Assembly (NCBI GenBank): GCA_039029315.1
Contig: JBCCGK010000053.1
Coordinates: 10,506 to 74,505, forward strand
From: JBCCCJ01 sp039029315
GTDB lineage: Bacteria; Bacteroidota; Bacteroidia; J057
Direction of reading: 5' to 3'
Length of the DNA: 64,000 nucleotides
Within the stretch, counting starts at the first letter, position 1. Each line of letters opens with the position of its first letter. Made by a program: the position numbers and the translations under genes. The notes beneath the pieces were generated by a model, which made no database searches, was not told the origin of the DNA, and saw nothing but the letters and a program-made list of their open reading frames with translations. Shown here one piece after another: positions 36,401 to 46,573 of the stretch.

Positions 36401-36427
36401 TTGCTCACAAACCAAACGCCCTTACGC

Positions 36428-39220
36428 ATGAAATACCTTTGTATGCTCGTACTCTGGACCCTTTGGGGAATGGGATGGCTGTTCGCCCAGCCTCATGATG
36501 TCATGCGGACCAACAATAGCCTTCGCGGCAAGATCCTCTTCCTCAGCAGTGGAAAACAAGCTGCCAAGGGCGTAAAAATATCCGGTCGCATCAATGAACT
36601 TGAACATGCCAATGCAGTCTATACCAGCAGCAGCCAAGGGGAATTTGAGTTGACCTTTCCCACAGCCAGAGATGGGTTCGCTGTTGAGTTACAGATTGGA
36701 GAGACTGATCAGGAGGGCAATGAAATTGAAGTGGTGAATGAAAGAGCAGTAGAAGCCTGTCAGATCCCAGCACAAGTAACAGATGAGTTTACCATTATTG
36801 TTGCGATCAAGGGTTCACGGGATGCCGTAGCTCTTCGGTATTACAATATTTTCAACATTTCTATCCAGGATGCCTTGCAACATGCAGAGCAGGAATGGGC
36901 CCGCTTGGTGGCAGATCCCGACAAGGATTATCAAAAAATACAAGAACTCAGTGCCTGGATAGACAAAACGAAGAAGCAACAAGATTCCGTGGCTCTGTAC
37001 AAGGAAGCCTATAGAATTGCATCCATTAACAAAGATTTTGCCTCAGACAGAATCCTGAAATATCTCAAGTTGTTGGATGAAGGGAAACAGATACAGGAAG
37101 CCCTCAAAGTATTGCAACCCCACGAGGCCATGCAGGAAGGAAGAGCTGGGATCAATAGGTTCAATGCCGCCATTGAAGAATTAGACATTCGAGCAAGTGG
37201 ATTGCACACCATTTTTCACTATCAGGAAGCCCTCAGTTCCTATGATTCTATCCTCAGTCTGATGGACGAAATGGACCTCAATCGGATGCGGTTTGTCGAA
37301 TACTACAAAAAAGCCAACAATGTCCTCAATGATGATGGAAAGTATAAGGGAGCTCTGGTCTATCAAAACAAAGCCCTTGATATTCAAAAAAAACATCTCA
37401 ATGCAGGTGATAGAGAAATCGCTGCCTCCTATGCCAATCTGGGAAATACCTATCGTAAGCTTGGAAAATTCAAACAAGCCCTGCAATTGCAAAAGAGATC
37501 GCAGGATTCCCTCGAAAAAATCCTGGACCCAAAGCATCTGGTTCTAGCAGCCTCTTACAACAATATATGTCTTACCTATTTAGCTTTAGGGAAACGAGAT
37601 TCTGCGCTTATTTTCACTCAAAAAGCAGTCCAGATTGGGAAGGAAAAACTTGATTCCTTAGATCTCGATCTTGCTTCCTACTATAGCAATATGGGGCTGG
37701 TTTACAAGGAAAACAATCAGTTTCAAGAAGCAATTGTATATTATCAAAAAGCCCTGAGCATTCGCAGCAAGATCTTGTCTTCCAACGATCCAGACCTGGC
37801 TAACGCTTACAATAGCCTGGCACTAGCCTATCAAGGTCTAAGGAACCACCGACAAGCCATCGTACTTTTCAGAAAAGCCCTAAGCATTCGAGAAACCACT
37901 CTTCATCCCAAACACCCTGATCTCGCAAACTCTTACAATAACATTGCCTCAACCCACCAATACCTCCGAGAAAATAAAGAAACGCTATTTTACCTTCATA
38001 AAGCAATCGACATTCTCAGGGAAATTTTGGATCCTCTGCACCCTGATCTGGCAACGGTTTATAACAATTATGCCCTTGCTCTACAGGATAAAGGCGACTA
38101 TCAACAGGCCCTACATTATCATCAAGACGCCATCGCCATTCGTGAAAGCGTCCTTGACTCTCTTCACCCGGATTTGGCCACTTCCTTTCACAACATAGCC
38201 AATACGCTTCAAGCGCTTAATCAATTCCCGGAAGCCTTGTCATTTCGCTGGAAGGCGATTCACATGCGGGAGCAAATTTTTCACAAAAATCACCCCAAGG
38301 TGGCTGCCTCTTATGGAGGGTTAGGCAATACGTTTGAGGTATCCGGCGAACCAGATAGTGCCATCAAGTACAAAATCAAAGCCGTTCATATTTTTGAGTC
38401 CCAGCCGACACCACATCCAGATCTTGCCATGTATTATGGCAATCTTGGAAATGCGTATGAAAGTCTTGAACAGTACGAAAAAGCCTTGGAGTTTCAGGAA
38501 AAATCCGTCGGAATGATGCAGAAAAGACTCCCGCCAACTCATCCCATGTTGGGGATGTCATACAACAATATTGCCAATACTCATAAGAAACTCACAAACT
38601 TCCCTCTAGCGATTGCTTATCAAAGAAGATGTCTGGAAAACTTTGAAACCTCCCTAAGTCCAGAGCATCCTTATCAACAAGCGGCTTTCCAAAGCCTGCT
38701 CTCCATCTACCATGCAAGAGGAATGGACTTGTATGAAAAAGGTGCTTATGCCTCGGCACTTACAGATTTTGACACCATTCTTACACACTCCAGGGATTCT
38801 TCACAGACCCTTTGTGATGCGCTTTTTTATGCAGGCAAATGTCAGGATCAATTGGGGGACTATGCTCAGGCCATTCAGCACTATCTTCAAGCTCAGCTTA
38901 TTTTTCCTGATATCATAGAAGGAGACTTTTATGCAGATCTTGGGTTGGCCTATCTCAAAAATCATCAATGGTCGCTAGCTGAATCAGCCTTTCACTCCTA
39001 TGAGCAATTGTACCCGCTTTCAGGCATAAGTTATCGGAATCGGGCCGCATTTCATTCTATACAGCGACAGCCAAAATTGGCAAAAAAGGCACTAAAATCT
39101 GCCTGGCAAGCAGGCTATCAAGATCTAGCATGGTTGCAATCTGATTCCTCAATGGACTCCATCAGAAACGAAACATTCTTCATCCGCCTCGTCAATAAAC
39201 TGAACAAAAAAAGTTCATAA
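36428..39220 (+). CDS. secreted TPR protein, EAD11 operon paralogue 2
   Basis: About 930 residues from the ATG at 36428, which begins the signal peptide MKYLCMLVLWTLWGMGWLFA; the frame is open 27 bases upstream but without signal character. Same order as paralogue 1: N-terminal beta domain (SLRGKILFLSSGKQAAKGVK), stalk (LYKEAYRIASINKDFASDRI), about twelve KLC-type TPRs, and the C-terminal block ISYRNRAAFHSIQRQPKLAK. The stretch from ~430 to 700 has regular 42-residue units such as HPDLANSYNNIASTHQYL. The gap from paralogue 1 is 27 bases. Base composition is fairly even here, unlike paralogues 1 and 4. Confidence 0.82.
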   Translation: MKYLCMLVLWTLWGMGWLFAQPHDVMRTNNSLRGKILFLSSGKQAAKGVKISGRINELEHANAVYTSSSQGEFELTFPTARDGFAVELQIGETDQEGNEIEVVNERAVEACQIPAQVTDEFTIIVAIKGSRDAVALRYYNIFNISIQDALQHAEQEWARLVADPDKDYQKIQELSAWIDKTKKQQDSVALYKEAYRIASINKDFASDRILKYLKLLDEGKQIQEALKVLQPHEAMQEGRAGINRFNAAIEELDIRASGLHTIFHYQEALSSYDSILSLMDEMDLNRMRFVEYYKKANNVLNDDGKYKGALVYQNKALDIQKKHLNAGDREIAASYANLGNTYRKLGKFKQALQLQKRSQDSLEKILDPKHLVLAASYNNICLTYLALGKRDSALIFTQKAVQIGKEKLDSLDLDLASYYSNMGLVYKENNQFQEAIVYYQKALSIRSKILSSNDPDLANAYNSLALAYQGLRNHRQAIVLFRKALSIRETTLHPKHPDLANSYNNIASTHQYLRENKETLFYLHKAIDILREILDPLHPDLATVYNNYALALQDKGDYQQALHYHQDAIAIRESVLDSLHPDLATSFHNIANTLQALNQFPEALSFRWKAIHMREQIFHKNHPKVAASYGGLGNTFEVSGEPDSAIKYKIKAVHIFESQPTPHPDLAMYYGNLGNAYESLEQYEKALEFQEKSVGMMQKRLPPTHPMLGMSYNNIANTHKKLTNFPLAIAYQRRCLENFETSLSPEHPYQQAAFQSLLSIYHARGMDLYEKGAYASALTDFDTILTHSRDSSQTLCDALFYAGKCQDQLGDYAQAIQHYLQAQLIFPDIIEGDFYADLGLAYLKNHQWSLAESAFHSYEQLYPLSGISYRNRAAFHSIQRQPKLAKKALKSAWQAGYQDLAWLQSDSSMDSIRNETFFIRLVNKLNKKSS

Positions 39221-39247
39221 GCATCAACAACTCCTAAAGAATAGGTC

Positions 39248-42028
39248 ATGAATTCATTGGGTATGAAATCCCTTATGACATGCTGCCAGATTCTTGTTTG
39301 GGGAACAGGAATGATCCTCGCACAGCAGAACGATATGCTGCGGGGAGAAATCCTTTTTTTGAGCAGTGGCAAACAAGCAGCCATCGGCGTCGAAGTATCG
39401 GGGAGCATTCGAAATGCGGAATATGCCAATCCGGTTTATACGACAAGCACGGGTGAATTTCAGCTTCACTTCCCCAACGCACGAGATGGATATCGGGTCA
39501 CCCTCACCATTGGGACCACAGACAAAAACGGAACCGAAATCGAACTGGTCAATGACAGGGAAGTAGAGGAATGCAGGATTCCAGCCAATCCTTTGGCCGT
39601 ATTTCCCATCATTGTATGCAGAAAAGGTGCGCGAGACAAGATTGCTCAAAAATATTATCGCATCATCAAAACCTCCGCTGACATCGCCCTGGAAAAGACC
39701 AAAAAGAGTCTGGACAGCTTGAGACATGTGCGGAATATCAACTACCAATTGATTGGGGAATTGAGTGCAAGAATCCAACGGCTGGAATTGCAAAATGATT
39801 CTCTCTCCATCTATCGAGAGGCCTTCAGGATTGCCTCGATCAATAAAGACAATGCTTCTGACAGGGTTCTCAAATACATCCGACTACTGGACGAGGGAAA
39901 ATCCGTTCAGGAAGCCAGAGAAGCCTTGAGTATCAAGAAAGCAGCAAAGGATTTGAAGAAAAATCTAAGCGAATTTGAGGATGCCATCAAGGAATTGGAA
40001 CATCGGGCAAGGGCCTCTTTGCGGATTGAGGAGGTGGATGAGGCGCTTCGGGCCTATCAAAACAGCATTCTCTATTTCGAAAAAATGGGAAAAGACAGTC
40101 TGAGCATTGTTGACATCTACTGGTCCTATGCCCAGGAATTATACCATGCCGGACAGTATGGACACGCCTTATCGTTCCATAGAAAAGCTTATGATATTCA
40201 GACCATTTTCCTCAGACCTGATCATCTTGATTTCGCAACTTCCTATTATCATCTGGCTGGGGCTTGGTATGGCATGGGGCAGTATGATTCGGCACTGGCC
40301 TATGCACAGGCTTCGCTTCAGATTCGGCGTGATAGCCTGAGTGATACAGACCTGGCCCTTGCTTTAGCCTTCGATCGCCTCGGTCTTTGCCAATTGGCTC
40401 TGGGACACTTCAATCAGGCCAACAAACAGTTTGCACAGGCCTTGCAGATCCTGAAATCCTCCACTGACTTTAGCTATCTTTCCTCTCTTGCCAACACTTA
40501 TAGTCATCTTGGGGTCGTATATCATGAACTCGGAGCCTATCAGCAGGCCCTGCAAGCCCATCAATCAGCCATTTATCTATGGAAAAACCTCCATGATCGT
40601 CCCTCAGTCGATCTTGCAACCTCTTATACCCATCTTTCGCGCACACATCTAGCATTGGGGTCGATCGAACAAGCATTCAGCTATCAGCAACAATCGCTGA
40701 ACATTCGGACGAAATTCTTGTCGGATTCTCATCCCCTTCTCGCAGAATCCTACCAAACTCTCGCCTTGATATGGAAGAGAAAGGGACAACTTGACTCCAC
40801 CCTTCACTATCAAGACAGGGCTCGTAAGATCCTCCAACATACGCTCCCTTCCACACACCCCACGCTTGCCACATTGTTTCACAATATCGCTTTGTCTCAT
40901 CAAGCGCTGAACAACTATGATCGTGCCATTCATTATCACGAGCAAGCCATTAGGATTCTGACAAAGGGAGGCTATGTTATGCATCCTGATTTGGCGACCT
41001 CCTACCATGGTCTGGCTGTGACTTTTGCAAGGACAGGTCAATTCGAGCAGGCCCTGGAAGTTGCACAAAAATCTTTGAACATTCGAGAACAAATATACCC
41101 CAATTCTCATCCAGCCATTGCACATATTTCCCAAACCTGCGCGGCTATCTATCTGAACTTGCAGCAATATGAGCTTGCCATTCAGTATCAAAAGCAATCT
41201 ATCAGTGCTTATGAGAAAAGTGAATTGGCAGCCTATCCTGGTCTCAGCACAGCTTATGCACAATTGAGTCAGATGTTTCGTTGGTCGGCTCAAGTTTCTC
41301 AGGCACTTTTTTGGCAAAAGAAAGCCCTGTACATCCTGGAATCCAGCCCAAATCGATCGGACAAGGAAATAGGAGTTCAATATTTGCATCTGGCCGCTAT
41401 CCTCCTATCGGAACACAAGCCACAAGAAGCTGACAAGGCTTTTCAGCAAGGAATCATTGAGCTAGAGGCGGAATTATCCATCAATCAACCTCTTCAGAAA
41501 AAGGTGGCTGAACTTGGCTTCATGATTCAAGACGCACGGGCAAAAAAGGCATTCGCAGATCAAGACTATACATCCGCCTTGCGCACCTTTTCTCAATACC
41601 CCTCAGCCAAGCATTCGGGCAAGAGTTGGACCTATATTGGGCTGTGCCATTATTATCTGGAACAGTATCCGGATGCCATTCACGCCTATCAGCAGGCGGC
41701 TATCCTTTCTCCTGCCATCAAGGCCCACCATTTCTACAACAACCTCGGCCTGGCATATATCAGACAAGGAAAATTCGATCGCGCACAGGCTGCCTTTGAG
41801 CAGTACGAACACCTGGCTCCCCTGGATGGAAGAGCCTATCGCAACTGGGCAATATTTCACGCCCTTCAGCACGAGTATGATCGCGCATTGGAATATCTCG
41901 CCCAGGCAGTGGACCTCGGATATAATAAGAGTGAGTGGATGGAGTCAGAAGTGGCATTCATCCCTATTCACTCAGACAAATCATATCTTAAGCTATTGAA
42001 TAAAGCCAGGAAAGCACAGAAAAAGTAA
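39248..42028 (+). CDS. secreted TPR protein, EAD11 operon paralogue 3
   Basis: 926 residues; the start at 39248 or an internal Met five codons later both give a signal peptide (MKSLMTCCQILVWGTGMILA). Layout is beta domain (MLRGEILFLSSGKQAAIGVE), stalk (IYREAFRIASINKDNASDRV, AREALSIKKAAKDL), about twelve TPRs, and the shared end block with YRNWAIFHALQHEYDRALEY. Its TPRs are more diverged and less regular than in the siblings, with fewer HPDLA words between ~560 and 780. It follows paralogue 2 by 27 bases. No catalytic residues or sorting domain were seen. Confidence 0.82.
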   Translation: MNSLGMKSLMTCCQILVWGTGMILAQQNDMLRGEILFLSSGKQAAIGVEVSGSIRNAEYANPVYTTSTGEFQLHFPNARDGYRVTLTIGTTDKNGTEIELVNDREVEECRIPANPLAVFPIIVCRKGARDKIAQKYYRIIKTSADIALEKTKKSLDSLRHVRNINYQLIGELSARIQRLELQNDSLSIYREAFRIASINKDNASDRVLKYIRLLDEGKSVQEAREALSIKKAAKDLKKNLSEFEDAIKELEHRARASLRIEEVDEALRAYQNSILYFEKMGKDSLSIVDIYWSYAQELYHAGQYGHALSFHRKAYDIQTIFLRPDHLDFATSYYHLAGAWYGMGQYDSALAYAQASLQIRRDSLSDTDLALALAFDRLGLCQLALGHFNQANKQFAQALQILKSSTDFSYLSSLANTYSHLGVVYHELGAYQQALQAHQSAIYLWKNLHDRPSVDLATSYTHLSRTHLALGSIEQAFSYQQQSLNIRTKFLSDSHPLLAESYQTLALIWKRKGQLDSTLHYQDRARKILQHTLPSTHPTLATLFHNIALSHQALNNYDRAIHYHEQAIRILTKGGYVMHPDLATSYHGLAVTFARTGQFEQALEVAQKSLNIREQIYPNSHPAIAHISQTCAAIYLNLQQYELAIQYQKQSISAYEKSELAAYPGLSTAYAQLSQMFRWSAQVSQALFWQKKALYILESSPNRSDKEIGVQYLHLAAILLSEHKPQEADKAFQQGIIELEAELSINQPLQKKVAELGFMIQDARAKKAFADQDYTSALRTFSQYPSAKHSGKSWTYIGLCHYYLEQYPDAIHAYQQAAILSPAIKAHHFYNNLGLAYIRQGKFDRAQAAFEQYEHLAPLDGRAYRNWAIFHALQHEYDRALEYLAQAVDLGYNKSEWMESEVAFIPIHSDKSYLKLLNKARKAQKK

Positions 42029-42054
42029 TTCATTCCACCCAACCCTCTTTCCTT

Positions 42055-45000
42055 ATGAAATCACACTTCTTCCACTTCTTCCTGATGTGCTGCATGTTTG
42101 GGACCTCTCTCGGTCAATCCTCTCACATCTTGCGCGGCCACATCTTGTTTCTCAGCAGCGACCAACAAGCTGTAATCGGTGTCAAAATCTCCGGGGAAGT
42201 TCCTGGATCAGGAGCAGCCAATGCGGTCTACTCCAACAAGCATGGCGAATTTGAGTTAGAATTCCCGTCGGCACAAGTAGGTCAATTGGTATCTCTGACT
42301 ATCGAATCGACAGACCAGAATGGCAGACAACTAGAACTGGTAAATGAGCGAGAGGTGGCTGTCTGTCGAATCCCTGCTTCTCCCACGGAGTCTTTTGAGA
42401 TAATTATGGCAGTAAAGGGCACACGTGATGCGGCTGCACAAACATATTATGGGATCATCGCTTCTTCCGTTCAGAAGGAATTGGCCAAAAAGCAGAAGGA
42501 GTTGGAACGCATCCTGCGCAAAAACTCCCAGGATTATGCGGCCATTTCGGCTATGGTTGACAGAGTCACCGCTCTGGAACAACAAGCAGACTCTCTCACC
42601 CTCTATCAAGAAGCTTTTCGCATTGCTTCTATCAATACAGACAAAGCCAGCAAGCGAGTCCTGGCCTATCTCAGGATGTTAGAGGAGGGAAAGTCTATTG
42701 CTCAGGCCCGAAAAGCCTTGAATATAGACAAAGCTGCAAATGATCTTCAAACAAGCATCTCACAATTTGATGCTGCTATCCAGGAATTGGATGTGCGTGC
42801 CAGAGCTTCCATCAGCATTTTTGATTATACAGATGCCATTGCCTGTTATGATACGATGATTCATTATTCGGAGCGGATGGGGATTGATCGGCTGGAAATT
42901 GCCGATCACTATGCTGATTTGGCTTGGGTATACAAGCTCGATGGACAGTATCAAAGATCTTTGGATGTGTATCATATGGCCAGAGAAACAAAAGAAAAAA
43001 TCCTTCCTTCCAAACATCGTGAACTAGCAAATATTTATAACAAAATCAGTGGTACACATAGATTCTTAGGCCAATATGAAGAAGCATTAATATATCATCA
43101 ACGTACCATTCACATTTGGGAAGCAATACATGAGTCAGGGAAGCTTGATTTAGCAGAAGCATATTTGAATAAAGGGTCGACACTACACCAATTGGGACTA
43201 TATGATTCTGCCTTAACATTTCATGAAAAAGGAATTGCAATATTAAAAGGCTCACCAAAACATAAGAAATTAGATATCGCAGGGGCCTATTTAAAAATAG
43301 CAAATACTTTTCAAGAACTCGGTCAATTTAAAGAGGCAAGTTCAATCGGGAAACAAGCTCTCAACATGTTTGAAGAGATTTTGACTCCAAGGCATCCAGA
43401 TTTAGCTACTGCCTATGATAATTATGGACTAACTGCAAATGAACTTGGTCATTATTCTGAATCACTCATATACCATCAGAAAGCCTTGGACATTCGTCAA
43501 AAAGTCCTAAAACCCAAGCATCCAGCTTTAGCCAATTCCTATAATAATATTGCGCTTACATATATGGCAATGGGAGAGTATCAAAAGGCCCTTTCATACT
43601 TTCAGTCCTCTTCACAGATTTTGGAAAACTTATATGGTCAGAATCATCCATTAGTAGGCGATATATATGGAAATATTGGAACAAGTTACCAGAATTTGGG
43701 GCAGTTTGATCAAGCCATTGACTTCCACTTGGAATCTGTCAAGGTTTTAGAAAAAATATTAGATGCTGAACATCCAGACTTGGCTTGGTCTTTCCATAAT
43801 TTAGCTAATTCTTATCATGGATCTAATCAACATGATCAGGCGGTGATTTTTTATCAAAAGGCTTTGAACATTTTACTGAAATCAGGTCTTGAATCCGATC
43901 ATCATCATTTTGGAGCCTTGTACAACAATTTAGCATCAACCTATCAAGCATTGGGAGAGTATAAAAATGCGCTTGCCTATAATTTAAAAAGCATAAGAAT
44001 TCTAAAGATTAAATTTCCAGAGAATCATCCTGCCTTTGCATCCTCCTATACAAATATTGGATTATGTCATCAAAGGATTGGCCAATTGGATTCATCCTTA
44101 TTTTTCCATCAAAAAGCCATCCAGATTTTGGAAGAGAATGAAGACTCCGATCCATCCACTTTGTCCACATGCTACAATAATATTTCCTTGACCTATCGAG
44201 AATTGGGACAACATGATAAGGCTCGAAGCACCTTAGAAAAATCCATCAGGATAAAAAAAGAATTTGAAAATCCAGACTATATATCTTTGATTATATCATA
44301 CAGAAATTTATCTATTCTCAACTATTCCCTGGGAGATTATAATCAATCCCTATTAGATTGTAGAAAAAGTCTGGAAATGGGGAAAAAGAGTCAGCTCATC
44401 AATCAACTGGAAAATGCAGGAACATACGGTATTCTGGGGGTTATTCATGAACAAATGGGCAAACTTGATTCAGCAATATTTTATCAGAAAAAAGCATTGG
44501 ACATACGAGAGAAATTGCTTGATCCCATGCACCCTGAAATTGCGCTAACTTACAACAATCTTTCTGGAAGTTATTTTGCTTCAGAAAAGTACGAATTAGC
44601 GCTTGAATATGATAAAAAAGCGATCCGTATCAGGGAAAAAATCCTCGATCCAAAGCATCCTCTTTTGGCCATGTCATACAACAATATATCCTCCGAGTAC
44701 AAGGTCCTGGGGAAAAGAAAAAAAGCAATTCGCTTTGCCCGAAAATCTCTAAGCATTAAACAGGAAGTATTTCCACCTCATCATCCTTCTACAGCCAAAT
44801 CCCTGAATAGCATGGCGGATTTTTTCCTTCAAGCAGAACAATATGACTCTGCTCTTTACTACAATCAACATGCCCTTTCAATCAGAGAAACATCCTTGCC
44901 TCCAAGTCATCCTGATATAGCCATCAGCAATGGAAACTTGGCAAAGGTGTATTTAGACATAGGCAAGTATGACACAGCACTAACCTGTATTCAAAAATGC

Positions 45001-45627
45001 AGAGCCATTTTCCAGACCTCCCTGCCTCCAGAACATCCATACAATCAAACTTCCATGACCCGGATGTTGGATATCTATTACAAAAAAGGAATTCGTGCCT
45101 TTACCCACCAAGCCTACACATCTGCACTAGCCGATTTTGATTCAATCTTTGCTCACGCTGACAGTAGTTTTGATCTAAATTATAGTGCCTGGGCTTATTC
45201 AGGCAGGTGTCATTACCAGCTACAAGACTATCCCATGGCTGAACAAGCCTTTCGTAAGGCAGCTGATCTCTCTCAAGCATATCGAGAAACTCATTTTCAC
45301 AGTGACATCGGCCTGGTCTATGCGCACACTCACCGACTTGATCAGGCCCAGAAGTCATTTGAGACTTATGAACACCTATTTCCCAAATCATGGGAATGCA
45401 ATAGAAACTGGACCCTCTATTATGCCATGCAAGACAATTCGTCTATTGCCATGGAACATCTCAAAAAGTCAGTCAAGCGCGGCTGCGACGATCTAGCCTG
45501 GATCACAAACGAAGAAGCACTCGATGAGCTTAGGCGGTCCCATTCTTTCCCTCAACTGATCAAAAAGGTAGAGGCAAGACAAGAAAAAAACGACCAACAC
45601 TCCACAAAGGGATCTCCTGGCAGATAG
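42055..45627 (+). CDS. secreted TPR protein, EAD11 operon paralogue 4 (largest)
   Basis: 1190 residues with signal peptide (MKSHFFHFFLMCCMFGTSLG). Domain order is as in the siblings: beta domain (ILRGHILFLSSDQQAVIGVK), stalk (LYQEAFRIASINTDKASKRV), then an expanded array of roughly nineteen KLC-type TPRs (HPALANSYNNIALTYMAMGE and similar), and the shared end block (CNRNWTLYYAMQDNSSIAME). The array is AT-rich between about 43.0 and 44.9 kb, while both ends are closer to the window average. It follows paralogue 3 by 26 bases and ends the operon. The number of TPRs distinguishes the four siblings. Confidence 0.82.
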   Translation: MKSHFFHFFLMCCMFGTSLGQSSHILRGHILFLSSDQQAVIGVKISGEVPGSGAANAVYSNKHGEFELEFPSAQVGQLVSLTIESTDQNGRQLELVNEREVAVCRIPASPTESFEIIMAVKGTRDAAAQTYYGIIASSVQKELAKKQKELERILRKNSQDYAAISAMVDRVTALEQQADSLTLYQEAFRIASINTDKASKRVLAYLRMLEEGKSIAQARKALNIDKAANDLQTSISQFDAAIQELDVRARASISIFDYTDAIACYDTMIHYSERMGIDRLEIADHYADLAWVYKLDGQYQRSLDVYHMARETKEKILPSKHRELANIYNKISGTHRFLGQYEEALIYHQRTIHIWEAIHESGKLDLAEAYLNKGSTLHQLGLYDSALTFHEKGIAILKGSPKHKKLDIAGAYLKIANTFQELGQFKEASSIGKQALNMFEEILTPRHPDLATAYDNYGLTANELGHYSESLIYHQKALDIRQKVLKPKHPALANSYNNIALTYMAMGEYQKALSYFQSSSQILENLYGQNHPLVGDIYGNIGTSYQNLGQFDQAIDFHLESVKVLEKILDAEHPDLAWSFHNLANSYHGSNQHDQAVIFYQKALNILLKSGLESDHHHFGALYNNLASTYQALGEYKNALAYNLKSIRILKIKFPENHPAFASSYTNIGLCHQRIGQLDSSLFFHQKAIQILEENEDSDPSTLSTCYNNISLTYRELGQHDKARSTLEKSIRIKKEFENPDYISLIISYRNLSILNYSLGDYNQSLLDCRKSLEMGKKSQLINQLENAGTYGILGVIHEQMGKLDSAIFYQKKALDIREKLLDPMHPEIALTYNNLSGSYFASEKYELALEYDKKAIRIREKILDPKHPLLAMSYNNISSEYKVLGKRKKAIRFARKSLSIKQEVFPPHHPSTAKSLNSMADFFLQAEQYDSALYYNQHALSIRETSLPPSHPDIAISNGNLAKVYLDIGKYDTALTCIQKCRAIFQTSLPPEHPYNQTSMTRMLDIYYKKGIRAFTHQAYTSALADFDSIFAHADSSFDLNYSAWAYSGRCHYQLQDYPMAEQAFRKAADLSQAYRETHFHSDIGLVYAHTHRLDQAQKSFETYEHLFPKSWECNRNWTLYYAMQDNSSIAMEHLKKSVKRGCDDLAWITNEEALDELRRSHSFPQLIKKVEARQEKNDQHSTKGSPGR

Positions 45628-45724
45628 GAGTTGTCAGTCGGGAATTTAGTTCCCACTTATCAAGGCCAAATGATCCATCTGGAGGTGGGAACCTCTGATG
45701 ATCAAATAGTCATTCGATTACCAG

Positions 45725-45928
45725 ATGCGGCAGATCAGGGAGAGAATGCAGTTGTGGAGAGACATGATTCCTATGGATTGGGTAGGAGATAATACACAAG
45801 CTGGACGTAAACTTTCCTCAAGAGGCCCTCCATCGTCCTTCCTGATCAATCCTAAAGGAAAAATAGTGGAGAAAGATCTCCGCGCAAGCCAAATAGTGGA
45901 ACGGCTATCAGAATATCTTCACCCCTGA
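45725..45928 (+). pseudogene. remnant of a TlpA/thioredoxin-like gene
   Basis: The only identifiable part is the C-terminal third of a TlpA/AhpC-type thioredoxin fold: PPSSFLINPKGKIVEKDLRA followed by a final helix QIVERLSEYL. The cis-Pro strand and helix are present, but the redox CxxC half and signal peptide are missing. The preceding 50 codons match a TlpA helix-strand segment only loosely (LWRDMIPMDWVGD). It follows the TPR operon in the same direction. A short inverted repeat GTTCCCAC/GTGGGAAC (45649-45692) lies upstream, perhaps a scar. It is unlikely to encode a working oxidoreductase. Confidence 0.5.
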
Positions 45929-45942
45929 ACAGGAAATATTTT

Positions 45943-46341
45943 CTACTCAAGATGTCCGATTCGCTTCCTCCACTCTTCGATTTTTGTGGCAAAGCGACGA
46001 TATTCAATCTTTTGGATAGAATGCTGGGTGATTTGATCCACACGCTTACACATCTCTCCCATCCCGATCATTAACTCTCGAAACAGGCGAGCAATTCTCT
46101 TCTTTTCTTTTCTTCTGGGTGTTTGGATCAATAGTTCAAGATCTTCACACCTCTCTGACAAATCCACGATCTTCCTCGCTCCGATCCCATGCCTGGTCAA
46201 AATCGCCAAATCTCTGGCTGCGGTGATGAGCAAGGATTCACAGGATTGGAGGAAAGCAGAAATGTTTGTGGAAAGCGGATCTTGATTGGGGGTGCTTAAG
46301 GTCATATAAGCTTCTTGGTGGTTCTGAAAGAAAAGCAGCAT
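45943..46341 (-). CDS. small all-helical protein, unknown function
   Basis: About 132 residues from the ATG at 46341; an alternative ATG at 46305 gives 120 residues. It is almost entirely helical and strongly charged in its second half (TPRRKEKKRIARLFRELM, IEYRRFATKIEEWRKRI), with hydrophobic heptads typical of a helical bundle. No family recognised. It is divergent from the gene with the eCIS-cargo-like leader; whether they are related is not clear. Confidence 0.5.
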   Translation of the reverse strand: MLLFFQNHQEAYMTLSTPNQDPLSTNISAFLQSCESLLITAARDLAILTRHGIGARKIVDLSERCEDLELLIQTPRRKEKKRIARLFRELMIGMGEMCKRVDQITQHSIQKIEYRRFATKIEEWRKRIGHLE

Positions 46342-46573
46342 GATAGTCAAGCATGTTTTCCGGGTCTATTATACGGAAGAGAGGGGGGATTGGGTTGCTG
46401 TTTAAGGGAATGATTTTTGGCACCTCCAGCCAGCATATTGTTTCTTTTGGGGTAAAAAATATATCACAAAAAAAGAAGATATTTTCTTTCCAATTTTTCA
46501 TTTACCTGAAAGGATTCTATTTTCACATCCCTTGGTGTTTCTTTTTTTGCTTCACATTCAAGCATCTCCCACA

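Noticed and set aside
33881..45627. Hidden CHAT or peptidase domain in the four TPR paralogues
   Set aside because: The C-termini were scanned for paired His-Gly and Cys-Glu-Thr-Gly motifs and none were found; they end in a shared TPR-like block.
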